Below the pieces are notes generated by a model. It saw only the letters and a program-made list of their open reading frames with translations. It was not told the DNA's origin and made no database searches. The position numbers and the translations under genes are program-made. DNA of 64,000 nt from Oxalobacteraceae sp. CFBP 8761. Lineage in GTDB: Bacteria > Pseudomonadota > Gammaproteobacteria > Burkholderiales > Burkholderiaceae_D. Positions 1-9,339 of the stretch are shown in pieces. The number at the start of each line of letters is the position of its first letter. The first letter of the stretch is position 1. The stretch is from contig JACYUE010000003.1 of the NCBI GenBank assembly GCA_014841595.1, positions 1 through 64,000 of the forward strand, in the 5' to 3' direction.

Positions 1-878
<878 letters not shown>

Positions 879-964
879 TTCAGACTCCTAAGATCTAACG
901 ATATTTTTGAGAATTACCAGGCACACCTGACGGACGAGTGCAACGCGACTGCCGTACAAAATTC

Positions 965-1039
<75 letters not shown>

Positions 1040-1078
1040 TGATTTGGTGCGATGTTCAACTTGCACACCGCAAAACAC

Positions 1079-1152
1079 TGGAGCGGGTGAAGGGAATCGA
1101 ACCCTCGTCGTAAGCTTGGAAGGCTTCTGCTCTACCATTGAGCTACACCCGC
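1079..1152 (-). tRNA. tRNA-Gly (TCC anticodon)
   Basis: Reverse-strand cloverleaf with acceptor GCGGGTG pairing with CACCCGC, discriminator T and an encoded CCA. The anticodon loop CTTCCAA gives TCC. The outermost anticodon-stem pair is a G-A mismatch, while the other four pair. It is 74 nt and sits between the Tyr and Thr tRNAs. Confidence 0.95.
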
Positions 1153-1188
1153 GAGGTACAACTTCAATTCGACTTCACGATCTTCTTT

Positions 1189-1273
1189 TGGTGGTGGGGG
1201 CTGGATTCGAACCAGCGTACTCAGAGAGGGCAGATTTACAGTCTGCTGCCTTTAACCACTCGGCCACCCCACC
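1189..1273 (-). tRNA. tRNA-Tyr (GTA anticodon)
   Basis: Reverse-strand class II tRNA of 85 nt with a long variable arm. The acceptor GGTGGGG pairs with CCCCACC, followed by A and an encoded CCA. The anticodon stem GCAGA/TCTGC holds the loop CTGTAAA, giving GTA. It is the first gene of the tRNA-tuf unit. Confidence 0.96.
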
Positions 1274-1287
1274 GCGAAGAACCGCAG

Positions 1288-1316
1288 AGTATGAAGCAAG
1301 CTCAACGTACTGTCAA
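1288..1316 (-). promoter_or_regulatory. Promoter of the tRNA-Tyr/Gly/Thr-tuf operon
   Basis: On the reverse strand a perfect -35 TTGACA (1311-1316) is separated by 17 bp from a -10 CATACT (1288-1293). Transcription would start near 1281, about 8 nt before the mature tRNA-Tyr, which is the short leader expected of a stable-RNA promoter. Confidence 0.75.
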
Positions 1317-1441
1317 TCAGGTTTGGGTAGAAGGTTTTTCCACTTCGCCTGACAGCGTTGCTTCGGGGCGTGATTGTAACGGTCCGACTCTAAAGCCGCA
1401 AGGGTCATTTTGCGCAGCGTGAAAAAAACTTGGTTTGTTCG

Positions 1442-2977
1442 TCAAGCCGGCGCCAGTGCGGCCAGCACTTGCGCCTTGAGCGCCTTGATCAGCGCCGTCT
1501 CGTCCGGCGGCACGCCTTCGGGCGCCGTAAAGATGCGGTCCGCGTAGAACAGCCCCAGCTGCGCCTTGCCCACCACCAGCGGCAGCACGATGAAACTCTC
1601 GGCGTCCGGCAGCAGCGTCTTGTACCAGGCCGGCAGCAGGTCGCGGATCTTGGGGCTGAAGGCGTCCGGGATCATCATGTCGGCATTGTTTTCCAGCGCC
1701 AGGTGGAACAGGTCGCGTGTGAATGCGCACGGGAACGTGAAGCCGGCCTGCAGCTCGGCCTTGTTCTCCCCCAGCGACGCCCGCGCCCGGAAGGTGCCGG
1801 TCCGGCCGTCGCGCAGGCAGATGGTGGCAAAGCGAAAGCCCAGCGCGCCGTACAGCGTTTCGAGCACGGCCATGATGACGTCATTGGCGCTCGTGGCAGA
1901 TCCCCCCAGCACCGACACATCCTGCACACCGGCCAGCAGCAGGTCGCGCGCATTCTTCGGCTTGCCACTGGGGTAGAACTCGCCGTCGTCGGCCTCGCCT
2001 GCGTCCAGCATCGCCAGCGCCAGCACATTCGGCAGGCTGCTGCCGGCCTTCGGATCGGTCTTGGGCGCGCGCTCCATGTTCATGCTCTGCAGCATGCCGT
2101 TCATGCTTTCCTGGACGGTGTCGAACAGCGCTGCCAGCCCGGGCATGTCGAGCCCGAGCGCCACGCCGTAGCGTGCCAGCAGCGCCCCGGCTTCGGGCGA
2201 ATTGGCCGGATCATGGTGATGGCCCATCAAGCGCGCCACGTCCTGGCTGAATGCGGCCACCTGGCGCATCCACTCGGCGCGCTCCGGCGCGACCGCGAGC
2301 GTGCCGGGTGCCGGCGGGGCCTGGGCGTCGATAATCAGCGCGGGCAATTGCCATTCGCGCAGCACGGCCTCGGACAGGATCTCGAAGGTGCAGCCCAGGA
2401 TCAGGCGCGACGCCTGCGCATGGGTGTGCTTGCCAGTGGCGACCAGAGCCGCGATCTCGCGGTAGCGCTCCGGCTCGTGGCTGGCCAGCAGCATCGGCCC
2501 CAGATTCTTGAACAGCGCGCAGATCCCCGCTTCTTCGGCGCCCGGATGGAGGCTGCGGTGCGCCATTTCCTGGCCCACCAGGCTGGCGCACAACGCCGCC
2601 TGGAGTTCGACCCGCACGCCGTGCTCGGCCACGTCGAGCGCGTCGACCAGCAGCATCGCCAGCGCGGCGGCGCGCACATTGTCAAAGCCGAGCAGGGAGA
2701 TGGCGCGCGAGATCGTCGTCACCGGCGCGCCCAGCTGCGTGCGGTACGCCACCGTGTTCGACAGGCGCAGGATGCGCTGGGTCAGCGCCACGTCGGCCAT
2801 CACGTAATACGCGAGGTCGGCCGAGCCCTCGTCGACGCTGTAGCCCATGCTGATCACGCGTGTCATGGTGCCGCCAAGACTGAACATGCGCTCGGTGCCG
2901 CTCAGCTTGCGCATCAGCGCATCGCGCACCCGGCCCGACGCGGGGTGACTCCGGGCGCCGTGGGGAAGGTCGGCCAT
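1442..2977 (-). CDS. HDOD domain protein with C-terminal GAF-like region
   Basis: This 511-residue protein starts MADLPHGARS. Residues about 15-210 form an HDOD domain, with the helical signature LTQRILRLSNTVAYR, then TTISRAISLLGFDNVR and a long Leu/Ala-rich helix. HDOD domains are HD-related signalling modules without the catalytic His-Asp pair and usually act in regulatory output. The last 200 residues look GAF-like (FRFATICLRDGRTGTFRARA and QLGLFYADR), suggesting ligand or partner sensing. The start lies 2 bp downstream of the stop of the REC-TPR gene, so the two are probably translationally coupled and work together. The GAF call is from pattern only. Confidence 0.85.
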   Translation of the reverse strand: MADLPHGARSHPASGRVRDALMRKLSGTERMFSLGGTMTRVISMGYSVDEGSADLAYYVMADVALTQRILRLSNTVAYRTQLGAPVTTISRAISLLGFDNVRAAALAMLLVDALDVAEHGVRVELQAALCASLVGQEMAHRSLHPGAEEAGICALFKNLGPMLLASHEPERYREIAALVATGKHTHAQASRLILGCTFEILSEAVLREWQLPALIIDAQAPPAPGTLAVAPERAEWMRQVAAFSQDVARLMGHHHDPANSPEAGALLARYGVALGLDMPGLAALFDTVQESMNGMLQSMNMERAPKTDPKAGSSLPNVLALAMLDAGEADDGEFYPSGKPKNARDLLLAGVQDVSVLGGSATSANDVIMAVLETLYGALGFRFATICLRDGRTGTFRARASLGENKAELQAGFTFPCAFTRDLFHLALENNADMMIPDAFSPKIRDLLPAWYKTLLPDAESFIVLPLVVGKAQLGLFYADRIFTAPEGVPPDETALIKALKAQVLAALAPA

Positions 2978-2979
2978 CG

Positions 2980-4632
2980 TCAGTCCGCCTTGGGCGCGGG
3001 CATGCGCAGCCCCTGGCGCACGCCCTGGTCGTACTGCTTGAGCACTTGCTGGAACAGCGCGGCCAGCGCCGGCAGCTTGGGATTGAGCGGGTCGAGCTTG
3101 CGCACATTGGCGATCAGGGTCGGTACCTGGCCACCAAGCCGCTCGTCCCAGCCGCCTGCTTCCAGGCAGCGCAGCACCGCGAGCGCAGCATTGAACGCCA
3201 CCGACGGATTGTTCGGCAGTTTGTGCGCCGCCTCGAGCATCAGCGTGACCGCGCCCCGGTAATCGCCGCTCTTGGCGCGCGCGGCGCCGCTGGCGACCAG
3301 GTCGACCACGTGCTGGCGGCTTTCCTTGACCATCGAGCGGGCCAGTTCGCCCTTGCCCGCGCTTTCCATCACGCCCACCGCGCGCGCCATCACGGCCTCG
3401 TCGCCGGCATTGCGCATCACGTCGCGCACGACCGAGCAGGCGCCCTCTTCCATACCATGGTCGAGGCACGTGCGGGCGAGCTCGAGCTTGATGTCGACCG
3501 ACACGCCCGGCGCATCCTGGCAAGCCGCCACCGCCGTGGTCAATGATTCGCCCAGGCGCACGTCGTTGCCGGTGTATTCGTGCACCAGGGCCGAGGCTAC
3601 CGCGCTGCACAGGACCGTCGTGGCGCGCCCGCCCATCGTGCGGTCGAGATCGCGCACCACCGCCGCTGCGCCCACCGGATCGCCCTTGCCCACCAGCGTG
3701 CGCACCAGCTTGACGTGGTCTTCGGGATCGCGGAACTCGGAATACTTGGCCTTGCCCACCACCTGGCGCAGCGACTTTTCGGCGGTGTCGATGTCGCCTG
3801 CGTCGAAGGCGATGTCGGCCAGCGTACGCAGGCGCCGCACCGCGTGGGGCGAGACGGCCACGGCATCGGCAAGCACGGCCTGCGCCTTGTCGAGCTCGCC
3901 AGCCGCGGCGTGGGTACGCGCCAGCCAGTCGAAGGCGTCGACGAAATTGCGGTTGGTGTCGACCAGCTCTTCGAGGATTTCCTTGGCTTCGGCCAGGCGC
4001 TTGCGCACGAACAGCGTCTTGGCCAGCCCAAGCCGGGCCCAGGCAATCGCCTTGATCTCGACCAGGTGCCGATAAATCGGCTCGGCCAGCTCGGCCTGCC
4101 CCAGGAACATGTGCAGCTCGGCGCGCAGGCGCAAAAAGTCGATGGCATAGCGCGTGTGCAGGCGCTGGCCCTCGATGCAGGCAGCAACCGCCTCCACCTG
4201 GTCGCCCGCCTCCATCAGCGTGTACACGGGAAGGAAGGCATTGCGCTTTTCGAGTGCGCGCCCGATGCGCTCGAGCAGGCGATCGGCAGTGAACGGCTTG
4301 AGGACGTAGTCGGTCGGCGCGAGCTCGGCCGCGCTAACCACCTTGCTGTGGTTGCCTTCTGCGGTGACCATGAAGAACATCGTGGCCAGGCGCATCAGCT
4401 TGTGGTGGCGCAGGTCTTCGAGCAACTGCTGGCCATCCTGGCCGCCTTCGAGGTCGTATTCGCAAAGGACGAGGTCGAACTGGCGCAGGCCCAGGTGCTT
4501 GATCGCCTGGTTGGACGTGCTGGCGTGCTCGATCCGGTTCAGGCCGCACAGCGTGAGCATGCTGTGGATGCTGGCGCGCATCCCTGCGTGTGGCTCGATG
4601 ATCAGGGCCGTCAGGCCTTCCAGTTCGTTCAT
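2980..4632 (-). CDS. REC-TPR (pseudo-)response regulator
   Basis: A 550-residue protein that starts MNELEGLTALIIEPHAGMRA. Residues 1-125 form a receiver domain that keeps the conserved Thr90 and Lys112 (VLKPFTADRLLERI). Residues about 145-540 are TPR-like helical repeats for protein binding. The position that normally holds the phosphorylatable Asp is Glu58 (DLVLCEYDLEGG), and the usual acidic pair after strand 1 is reduced to Glu13-Pro14. This suggests phosphorylation-independent or constitutive signalling, although Asp60 could substitute. There is no DNA-binding domain, so output is likely through the TPRs. A longer start at 4680 is possible, but the receiver fold begins at the chosen ATG. 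Confidence 0.85.
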   Translation of the reverse strand: MNELEGLTALIIEPHAGMRASIHSMLTLCGLNRIEHASTSNQAIKHLGLRQFDLVLCEYDLEGGQDGQQLLEDLRHHKLMRLATMFFMVTAEGNHSKVVSAAELAPTDYVLKPFTADRLLERIGRALEKRNAFLPVYTLMEAGDQVEAVAACIEGQRLHTRYAIDFLRLRAELHMFLGQAELAEPIYRHLVEIKAIAWARLGLAKTLFVRKRLAEAKEILEELVDTNRNFVDAFDWLARTHAAAGELDKAQAVLADAVAVSPHAVRRLRTLADIAFDAGDIDTAEKSLRQVVGKAKYSEFRDPEDHVKLVRTLVGKGDPVGAAAVVRDLDRTMGGRATTVLCSAVASALVHEYTGNDVRLGESLTTAVAACQDAPGVSVDIKLELARTCLDHGMEEGACSVVRDVMRNAGDEAVMARAVGVMESAGKGELARSMVKESRQHVVDLVASGAARAKSGDYRGAVTLMLEAAHKLPNNPSVAFNAALAVLRCLEAGGWDERLGGQVPTLIANVRKLDPLNPKLPALAALFQQVLKQYDQGVRQGLRMPAPKAD

Positions 4633-4778
4633 TGTGGTCCGTGTTGGCCTGCGTTGGGCGTGGGGCGGCTGCATGGGCACGCAGTATCGACCCAGTATAT
4701 TACGGCGCAGAACGAATTAAATGAAATTGGCATGATGCGCTGTGCCGCAAGCAGGCACGGCACATAAAAAACGACAAC

Positions 4779-5714
4779 TTACGGAGCGGGCTGGCGGCTG
4801 TCGCACTCGCCCTTGCCGGCGCCGACGACGACGTTCTGGTAGTGCACCTCGTACTTGCCGGGCGTCAGCCTGTCGAGCGTGAACGTCGCACGCGGCTGCA
4901 CGAAGGCGTGGCGCACGTTTGCGCGGCGCTCCAGGTCGTACAGCTTGACGAACACCGGCGACGCGTTCGCGCTATTGTCGATCGTCACCTGCATCCCGGC
5001 GCCCTCATTCCCCACCGGGTAGCCCGGCAGATAGGCCGACTCGGCTGGCCACGGCTCGCCGCCTGGCGCCGTCAGGGTTTGCAGGTCGGTGCTGCAATCG
5101 GGCACGCGGTCAGGCACCACCAGCTGGGCGATGCCGAGTGTGCGAACGGCAGGCGTACCACGGCCGGCCCAGGTATCCGGCGCGGGCGCGGGCTCGGCGG
5201 CTGCAATTGCAGGCGTCGCTGCAGCCGGCGGCGTGCTGGCCAGCACGCTCACGGGCTTTTGCACACCGCTCCAGGCCAGCGCGCCGGGCATCATGCCCGG
5301 TTGCCCGATGAGCAGGACGGCAGTGGCGGCGCCGGCCACGAAGCAGATGGTCAGCCCCAGCCACCAGCGCGGATCGCGCATCAGGCGTGCGCGGCGCGGC
5401 TTGTGGGCTGACGGGGCGTCACCCGCGTCGCCGCCCTTGCGCAGCTGGCCATCCTTGGCGTTCGAGCTTTCCAGCCACTCGACTTCCCATTCTTCGGATG
5501 CAATCCACTCGTCATGCTCCTTGCGGCGCACCGGATCGGCCAGGACGTTGTAGGCCGAATTGACGACGGCCATGATGCGGGCGGCCTTTTCGTCGCCCGG
5601 ATTCTTGTCGGGATGGTATTTCTGGCTCAGCGCCTTGTACGATGCACGAATGACTTCCTGGGGCGCGTGACGCGACACCTTCAGGTTGTCATAGTGTGTG
5701 TGAATCTTGGCCAT
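4779..5714 (-). CDS. Membrane-anchored J-domain (DnaJ-like) protein
   Basis: A 311-residue protein. Residues 5-70 are a J domain with the HPD triad at 34-36 (KYHPDKNPGD), which stimulates DnaK ATPase activity. One hydrophobic segment at about 117-137 follows a basic stretch, placing the J domain in the cytoplasm and the rest in the periplasm. Residues 138-200 are Ala/Pro-rich, and the C-terminus is a small beta-rich domain that I cannot assign to a family. It lacks the G/F and zinc-finger regions of true DnaJ, so it is a specialised co-chaperone. The client is unknown. It points the same way as the REC-TPR and HDOD genes after a 146 bp gap. Confidence 0.85.
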   Translation of the reverse strand: MAKIHTHYDNLKVSRHAPQEVIRASYKALSQKYHPDKNPGDEKAARIMAVVNSAYNVLADPVRRKEHDEWIASEEWEVEWLESSNAKDGQLRKGGDAGDAPSAHKPRRARLMRDPRWWLGLTICFVAGAATAVLLIGQPGMMPGALAWSGVQKPVSVLASTPPAAATPAIAAAEPAPAPDTWAGRGTPAVRTLGIAQLVVPDRVPDCSTDLQTLTAPGGEPWPAESAYLPGYPVGNEGAGMQVTIDNSANASPVFVKLYDLERRANVRHAFVQPRATFTLDRLTPGKYEVHYQNVVVGAGKGECDSRQPAP

Positions 5715-5847
5715 GGTGTGTCAAATCTGCCCGCTGATGCCTGCCATTGATGCTACGTCCTCGGCCGAGGCGGATGGCCGGACCCTGGCACTGGAATGTC
5801 GTACAGCTTAGACGCAATTGTGTCCGTTGTGCAAGATATCACAATTG

Positions 5848-6996
5848 TCACAGGCGATGACTGCGGTCGGCCTGGACGATTGCATGGGGCAATGTTACAG
5901 CCTGCCCGACCACCAGCACCTTGAATAATTCGCCCATTTCCGCTGGTGAGACGAGCTTTTGCACGGCGCGCGACTGTGGCAGGAAGCGCAGTGCATCCTC
6001 GGGGTTGTTTTCAAGCAACAATTCACCAATCCCGCCACCGATCAGGAACGCGGCCTGGCTCATGTAGGCCAGCACCGGCAGGCCCGCATCCTGGGCCGCC
6101 AGCGCCATCGCCGTGAAATCGACGTGGGCCGTAATGTCCTGCAGGCCCGGCAGATAGAACGGATCGGGGTGCGCGTGATGGCGGTAGTGGCACATCAGGG
6201 TGCCGCCGATGCGCTGGTCGAGGTAGTACTCGTGGGCCGGGAAACCGTAGTCGAACAGGATTGCCGCGCCGCGGCCACCCGCGAACATCGTTGCCAGCGA
6301 GCCCATGAAGCCGGCGCCGACCGGGTGCAGCTCGGTGACATAGCCTTCGATCATCTGTTCATGGTCGGGCACCTGGCGCACCAGCTGCTCGTGCAGGGCG
6401 GCATCAAGCGGCGCCTGGACAAACGCGAATGCGCCGTCCTCGATCGTGACCATCTGGCGGCGCCAGCCGTCCCGGGTGCGGATCACCAGCTCGACCGGCA
6501 TCGCATCGAGCACTTCATTGGCCAGCACCGCGCCGCTGAAGTGCTCCGGCATGGCGTCCTGCCAGCGTACCTGCGGCAGATCGGCCAGGTTGGCCTGCTG
6601 GCGCGCACGCAGTTCGCCCGACAATTCGATGATCGTGTACGAGTTGACGGCGACGCCCTGGCGCGCCAGCGCAGCCAGCACATCGCGCGCCAGGCGACCG
6701 GTGCCGGCGCCGAACTCGATGATGTCGGGCGCGCTTTGGGCGATAATAGCGGCTGCCACGCGCGCCACCGTTGCCCCGAACAGCGGCGTCATCTCGGGCG
6801 CGGTGATGAAATCGCCCTCGGCGCCGAGCTTGGCGGCGCCGCCGCTGTAATACCCGAGGCGCGGCGCGTACAGGGCCAGTTCCATGAACCGCGAAAACGC
6901 GATCTGCCCACCGGATTGTTCGATCTCGTCAGCGATGAGTTGTTGCAGGGCGTGGGACGCGGCCAGGGCGTCGTGGTCGGGGGCGGGCAGGGACAT
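5848..6996 (-). CDS. MidA/NDUFAF7-like SAM-dependent methyltransferase
   Basis: A 382-residue protein of the COG1565/DUF185 family. The SAM-binding motif is FGAGTGRLARD near residues 95-105. It also has the family motifs LARAPRLGYYSGG-like (LYAPRLGYYSGG, 42-53), GDFITAPEM (61-69), LANEVLDAMPVE and LFDYGFPAHEYY. The mitochondrial homologue methylates an arginine of complex I subunit NDUFS2; the bacterial substrate is not settled. It is divergent from the folM-like gene, with a 66 bp shared promoter region. Confidence 0.92.
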   Translation of the reverse strand: MSLPAPDHDALAASHALQQLIADEIEQSGGQIAFSRFMELALYAPRLGYYSGGAAKLGAEGDFITAPEMTPLFGATVARVAAAIIAQSAPDIIEFGAGTGRLARDVLAALARQGVAVNSYTIIELSGELRARQQANLADLPQVRWQDAMPEHFSGAVLANEVLDAMPVELVIRTRDGWRRQMVTIEDGAFAFVQAPLDAALHEQLVRQVPDHEQMIEGYVTELHPVGAGFMGSLATMFAGGRGAAILFDYGFPAHEYYLDQRIGGTLMCHYRHHAHPDPFYLPGLQDITAHVDFTAMALAAQDAGLPVLAYMSQAAFLIGGGIGELLLENNPEDALRFLPQSRAVQKLVSPAEMGELFKVLVVGQAVTLPHAIVQADRSHRL

Positions 6997-7062
6997 GCCG
7001 GCATTGTAGCCAGATTCGCTTTTATCAACAATTTACTGCCTGATGTTCAGGCTTGATCACCC

Positions 7063-7899
7063 ATGATGACCGACACAGCTCCAACCGCCCTGCCCCGGGT
7101 CGCGCTGGTGACCGGCGCCGGCCGCCGTCTCGGGCGCGCCATTGCGCTGGGCCTGGCCAGGGCCGGCTGGGATCTCGCGCTGCACTACCGCCATTCCGAA
7201 CAGGATGCGATCGCCACCCGCGACGCCATCGTGGCGCTGGGCCGGCGCGCCGTGCTGCTGCAGTGCGACCTGGCCGACGATGCCGCCGTGCGCCTGCTGG
7301 CGGGCCGCGCCATCGACGCGCTCGGCACGTTGACGTGCATCGTGAACAACGCGTCGTTGTTCGAATACGACAGCGCCACCGACTTTTCGCCGACTCTGTT
7401 GAACGCGCATATGGCCGCGAATGTCACAGCGCCACTGCTGCTGGCGCAGGCGCTGCATGCGGCCACGCCGCAGGGCGAGCAAGCCGTGATCATCAACCTG
7501 CTCGACCAGAAACTGTACAATCTCAACCCGGATTTTCTGTCGTACACCTTGTCCAAGGCAGCGCTGCACGCAGCTACCACGATGCTGGCGCAAGCGCTGG
7601 CGCCGACCGTGCGCGTGGTGGGCGTGGCGCCCGGCATCACGCTGGTCTCGGGCGAGCAGAGCGAGGAAGGTTTTACGCAGGCGCACCGCGCCACGCCGCT
7701 GGGGCGCTCCTCGACACCGCAGGACATTGCCGACGCGGTCGTGTACGCCGCCAGCGCCCGCGCGCTGACGGGCACGACCCTGCTGGTCGATGGCGGCCAG
7801 CACCTGATGCCATCGACGCGCGACGTCATGTTTCTGACCGAACCGCGCAGCGACGACCCCAACAACCGCAGCACCGAATCATCTATCCAAAAGGCTTAA
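7063..7899 (+). CDS. folM: FolM/pteridine reductase-type short-chain dehydrogenase
   Basis: A 278-residue SDR that starts MMTDTAPTALPRVALVTGAG. The NADPH-binding motif is TGAGRRLG (17-24), whose Arg at the third variable place is typical of pteridine reductases and FolM. The NNAS motif (IVNNASLFEY) and the YTLSK active site follow. FolM reduces dihydromonapterin to tetrahydromonapterin, the cofactor of bacterial phenylalanine hydroxylase. The folB-type aldolase begins 2 bp after the stop, which supports a pterin role. Other SDR substrates cannot be excluded from sequence. Confidence 0.85.
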   Translation: MMTDTAPTALPRVALVTGAGRRLGRAIALGLARAGWDLALHYRHSEQDAIATRDAIVALGRRAVLLQCDLADDAAVRLLAGRAIDALGTLTCIVNNASLFEYDSATDFSPTLLNAHMAANVTAPLLLAQALHAATPQGEQAVIINLLDQKLYNLNPDFLSYTLSKAALHAATTMLAQALAPTVRVVGVAPGITLVSGEQSEEGFTQAHRATPLGRSSTPQDIADAVVYAASARALTGTTLLVDGGQHLMPSTRDVMFLTEPRSDDPNNRSTESSIQKA

Positions 7900-7901
7900 C
7901 C

Positions 7902-8300
7902 ATGTTGTCCGCCCTGTCCCACCCGAGCTTGCGCGATTGCCGCCGGCTGTTCCTGCGCAATTACGAAGTGATGATCAATATCGGCGTGCACGATTTCGAA
8001 AAGAAGGGCGAGCAACGTGTGCTGATCAATGTTGAGCTGTACATTCCGCTTGAGATGTCGACGCCGAAGGCCGATCAATTGGCTGAAGTGGTCGACTACG
8101 ACTTCATGCGCGAGACGGTGGCCCAGCGCATCGCCAAAGGCCATATCCATCTGCAAGAAACACTGTGCGACGACATGGTCGAGGCCATGCTGGCCCATCC
8201 GCGCGTGCGCGCGGCGGGCGTGTCGACGATGAAACCCGACGTGTATGCCGACTGCGAAGGCGTCGGTGTCGAAGTATTCCGTGTCAAGGACGAAGCATGA
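7902..8300 (+). CDS. folB: Dihydroneopterin aldolase family protein
   Basis: A 132-residue protein of the FolB/FolX family. It shows the N-terminal strand [20 protein letters not shown], followed by [23 protein letters not shown] and a C-terminal [17 protein letters not shown]. FolB converts dihydroneopterin to 6-hydroxymethyl-dihydropterin, and the paralogue FolX epimerises the triphosphate for the monapterin route. Pairing with the folM-like SDR makes the FolX-like role possible. The gene overlaps ttcA by ATGA, so it is translationally coupled to it. Confidence 0.9.
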   Translation: MLSALSHPSLRDCRRLFLRNYEVMINIGVHDFEKKGEQRVLINVELYIPLEMSTPKADQLAEVVDYDFMRETVAQRIAKGHIHLQETLCDDMVEAMLAHPRVRAAGVSTMKPDVYADCEGVGVEVFRVKDEA

Positions 8301-9250
8301 ACGAAACCGTTATCGAGCGCCTGACCGAGGCCGATTTTCCGCTGGGCGAGGCCGCCCCCGTGATCGACGCCAAAAAGCAGGAAAAGATCGCCCACGAAAA
8401 CCACAAGCTGCACAAGCGCCTGTGCCGCCAGGTCGGCCAGGCCATCGGCGACTTCAACATGATCGAAGACGGCGACAAGGTGATGGTGTGCCTGTCGGGT
8501 GGCAAGGACAGCTACGCGCTGCTGGACATCCTCCTGACGCTGCGCGAACGCGCGCCGATCCACTTCGACATCGTCGCGGTCAACCTCGACCAGAAGCAGC
8601 CGAACTTCCCGGCCGACATCCTGCCGGCCTACCTGGACAAGCTCGGCGTGGACTACCACATCGAAAACCAGGACACCTACAGCATCGTCAAGCGCCTGAT
8701 CCCGGAAGGCAAGACCACCTGCTCGCTGTGCTCCCGGCTGCGGCGCGGCATCCTGTACCGCGTGGCCGATGAGCTGGGCTGCAACAAGATCGCGCTGGGC
8801 CACCACCGCGACGACATCCTCGAAACCTTCTTCCTGAACATGTTCTTCGGCGGGAAGCTGAAGGGGATGCCGGCCAAGCTGGTGTCGGACGATGGCAAGC
8901 ACATGGTGATCCGCCCAATGGCATATGTGAAAGAGGCTGATACGGAGCGCTATGCTGAGGTAAAAGGCTTCCCGATCATCCCGTGCGACCTGTGCGGCTC
9001 GCAAGAGAACCTGCAGCGCAAGCAGATCAAGAACATGCTGCGCGAGTGGGAGAAGAAACATCCGGGGCGCGTGGAAAGCATCTTCTCGTCACTGTCGACC
9101 GTGGTGCCATCGCATCTGATGGACCGCAATATGTTTGGCTTCGCGGATCTGAAGACGGATGGCGTGGCCAATCCGCTGGGAGATATCGCGTTTGATGAAG
9201 AGCCGTGTTCGACGCCGGTAACGGGGACGATTTCGTTGACGCAGCTGTAA
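8297..9250 (+). CDS. ttcA: tRNA 2-thiocytidine biosynthesis protein TtcA
   Basis: A 317-residue PP-loop ATPase that thiolates cytidine 32 in tRNA. The ATP-binding loop SGGKDS is at residues 67-72. The two Cys pairs that with the [Fe-S] cluster form the active site are C142/C145 (TTCSLCSRL) and C230/C233 (IPCDLCGSQ). [16 protein letters not shown] is a further signature. The ATG overlaps the folB stop. Its own stop lies 2 bp before the first REP-like repeat, which may serve as its 3' end. Confidence 0.97.
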   Translation: MNETVIERLTEADFPLGEAAPVIDAKKQEKIAHENHKLHKRLCRQVGQAIGDFNMIEDGDKVMVCLSGGKDSYALLDILLTLRERAPIHFDIVAVNLDQKQPNFPADILPAYLDKLGVDYHIENQDTYSIVKRLIPEGKTTCSLCSRLRRGILYRVADELGCNKIALGHHRDDILETFFLNMFFGGKLKGMPAKLVSDDGKHMVIRPMAYVKEADTERYAEVKGFPIIPCDLCGSQENLQRKQIKNMLREWEKKHPGRVESIFSSLSTVVPSHLMDRNMFGFADLKTDGVANPLGDIAFDEEPCSTPVTGTISLTQL

Positions 9251-9252
9251 TT

Positions 9253-9336
9253 GTCAAAGCCGGGGTCAGGTCTGACATTCGGACACGGCCTCAACGTCAA
9301 AGCCGGGGTCAGGTCTGACATTCGGACACGGCCTCA
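9253..9336 (+). repeat. Two direct REP-like repeats, left flank of the RAYT gene
   Basis: Two copies of a roughly 40 bp unit, cores at 9256-9293 and 9299-9336. Each reads aaagccggggtcaggtctg and continues acattcggacacggcctca. The inner GTCAG-gt-CTGAC is a small inverted repeat. The same unit in inverted orientation flanks the other side of the transposase gene, and four more copies lie at 61.1 kb. Confidence 0.92.
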
Positions 9337-9339
9337 GCA

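Noticed and set aside
1430..3262. A 610-codon plus-strand frame over the HDOD gene
   Set aside because: It is an antisense shadow with no motif; the minus-strand HDOD and REC-TPR proteins explain the region.
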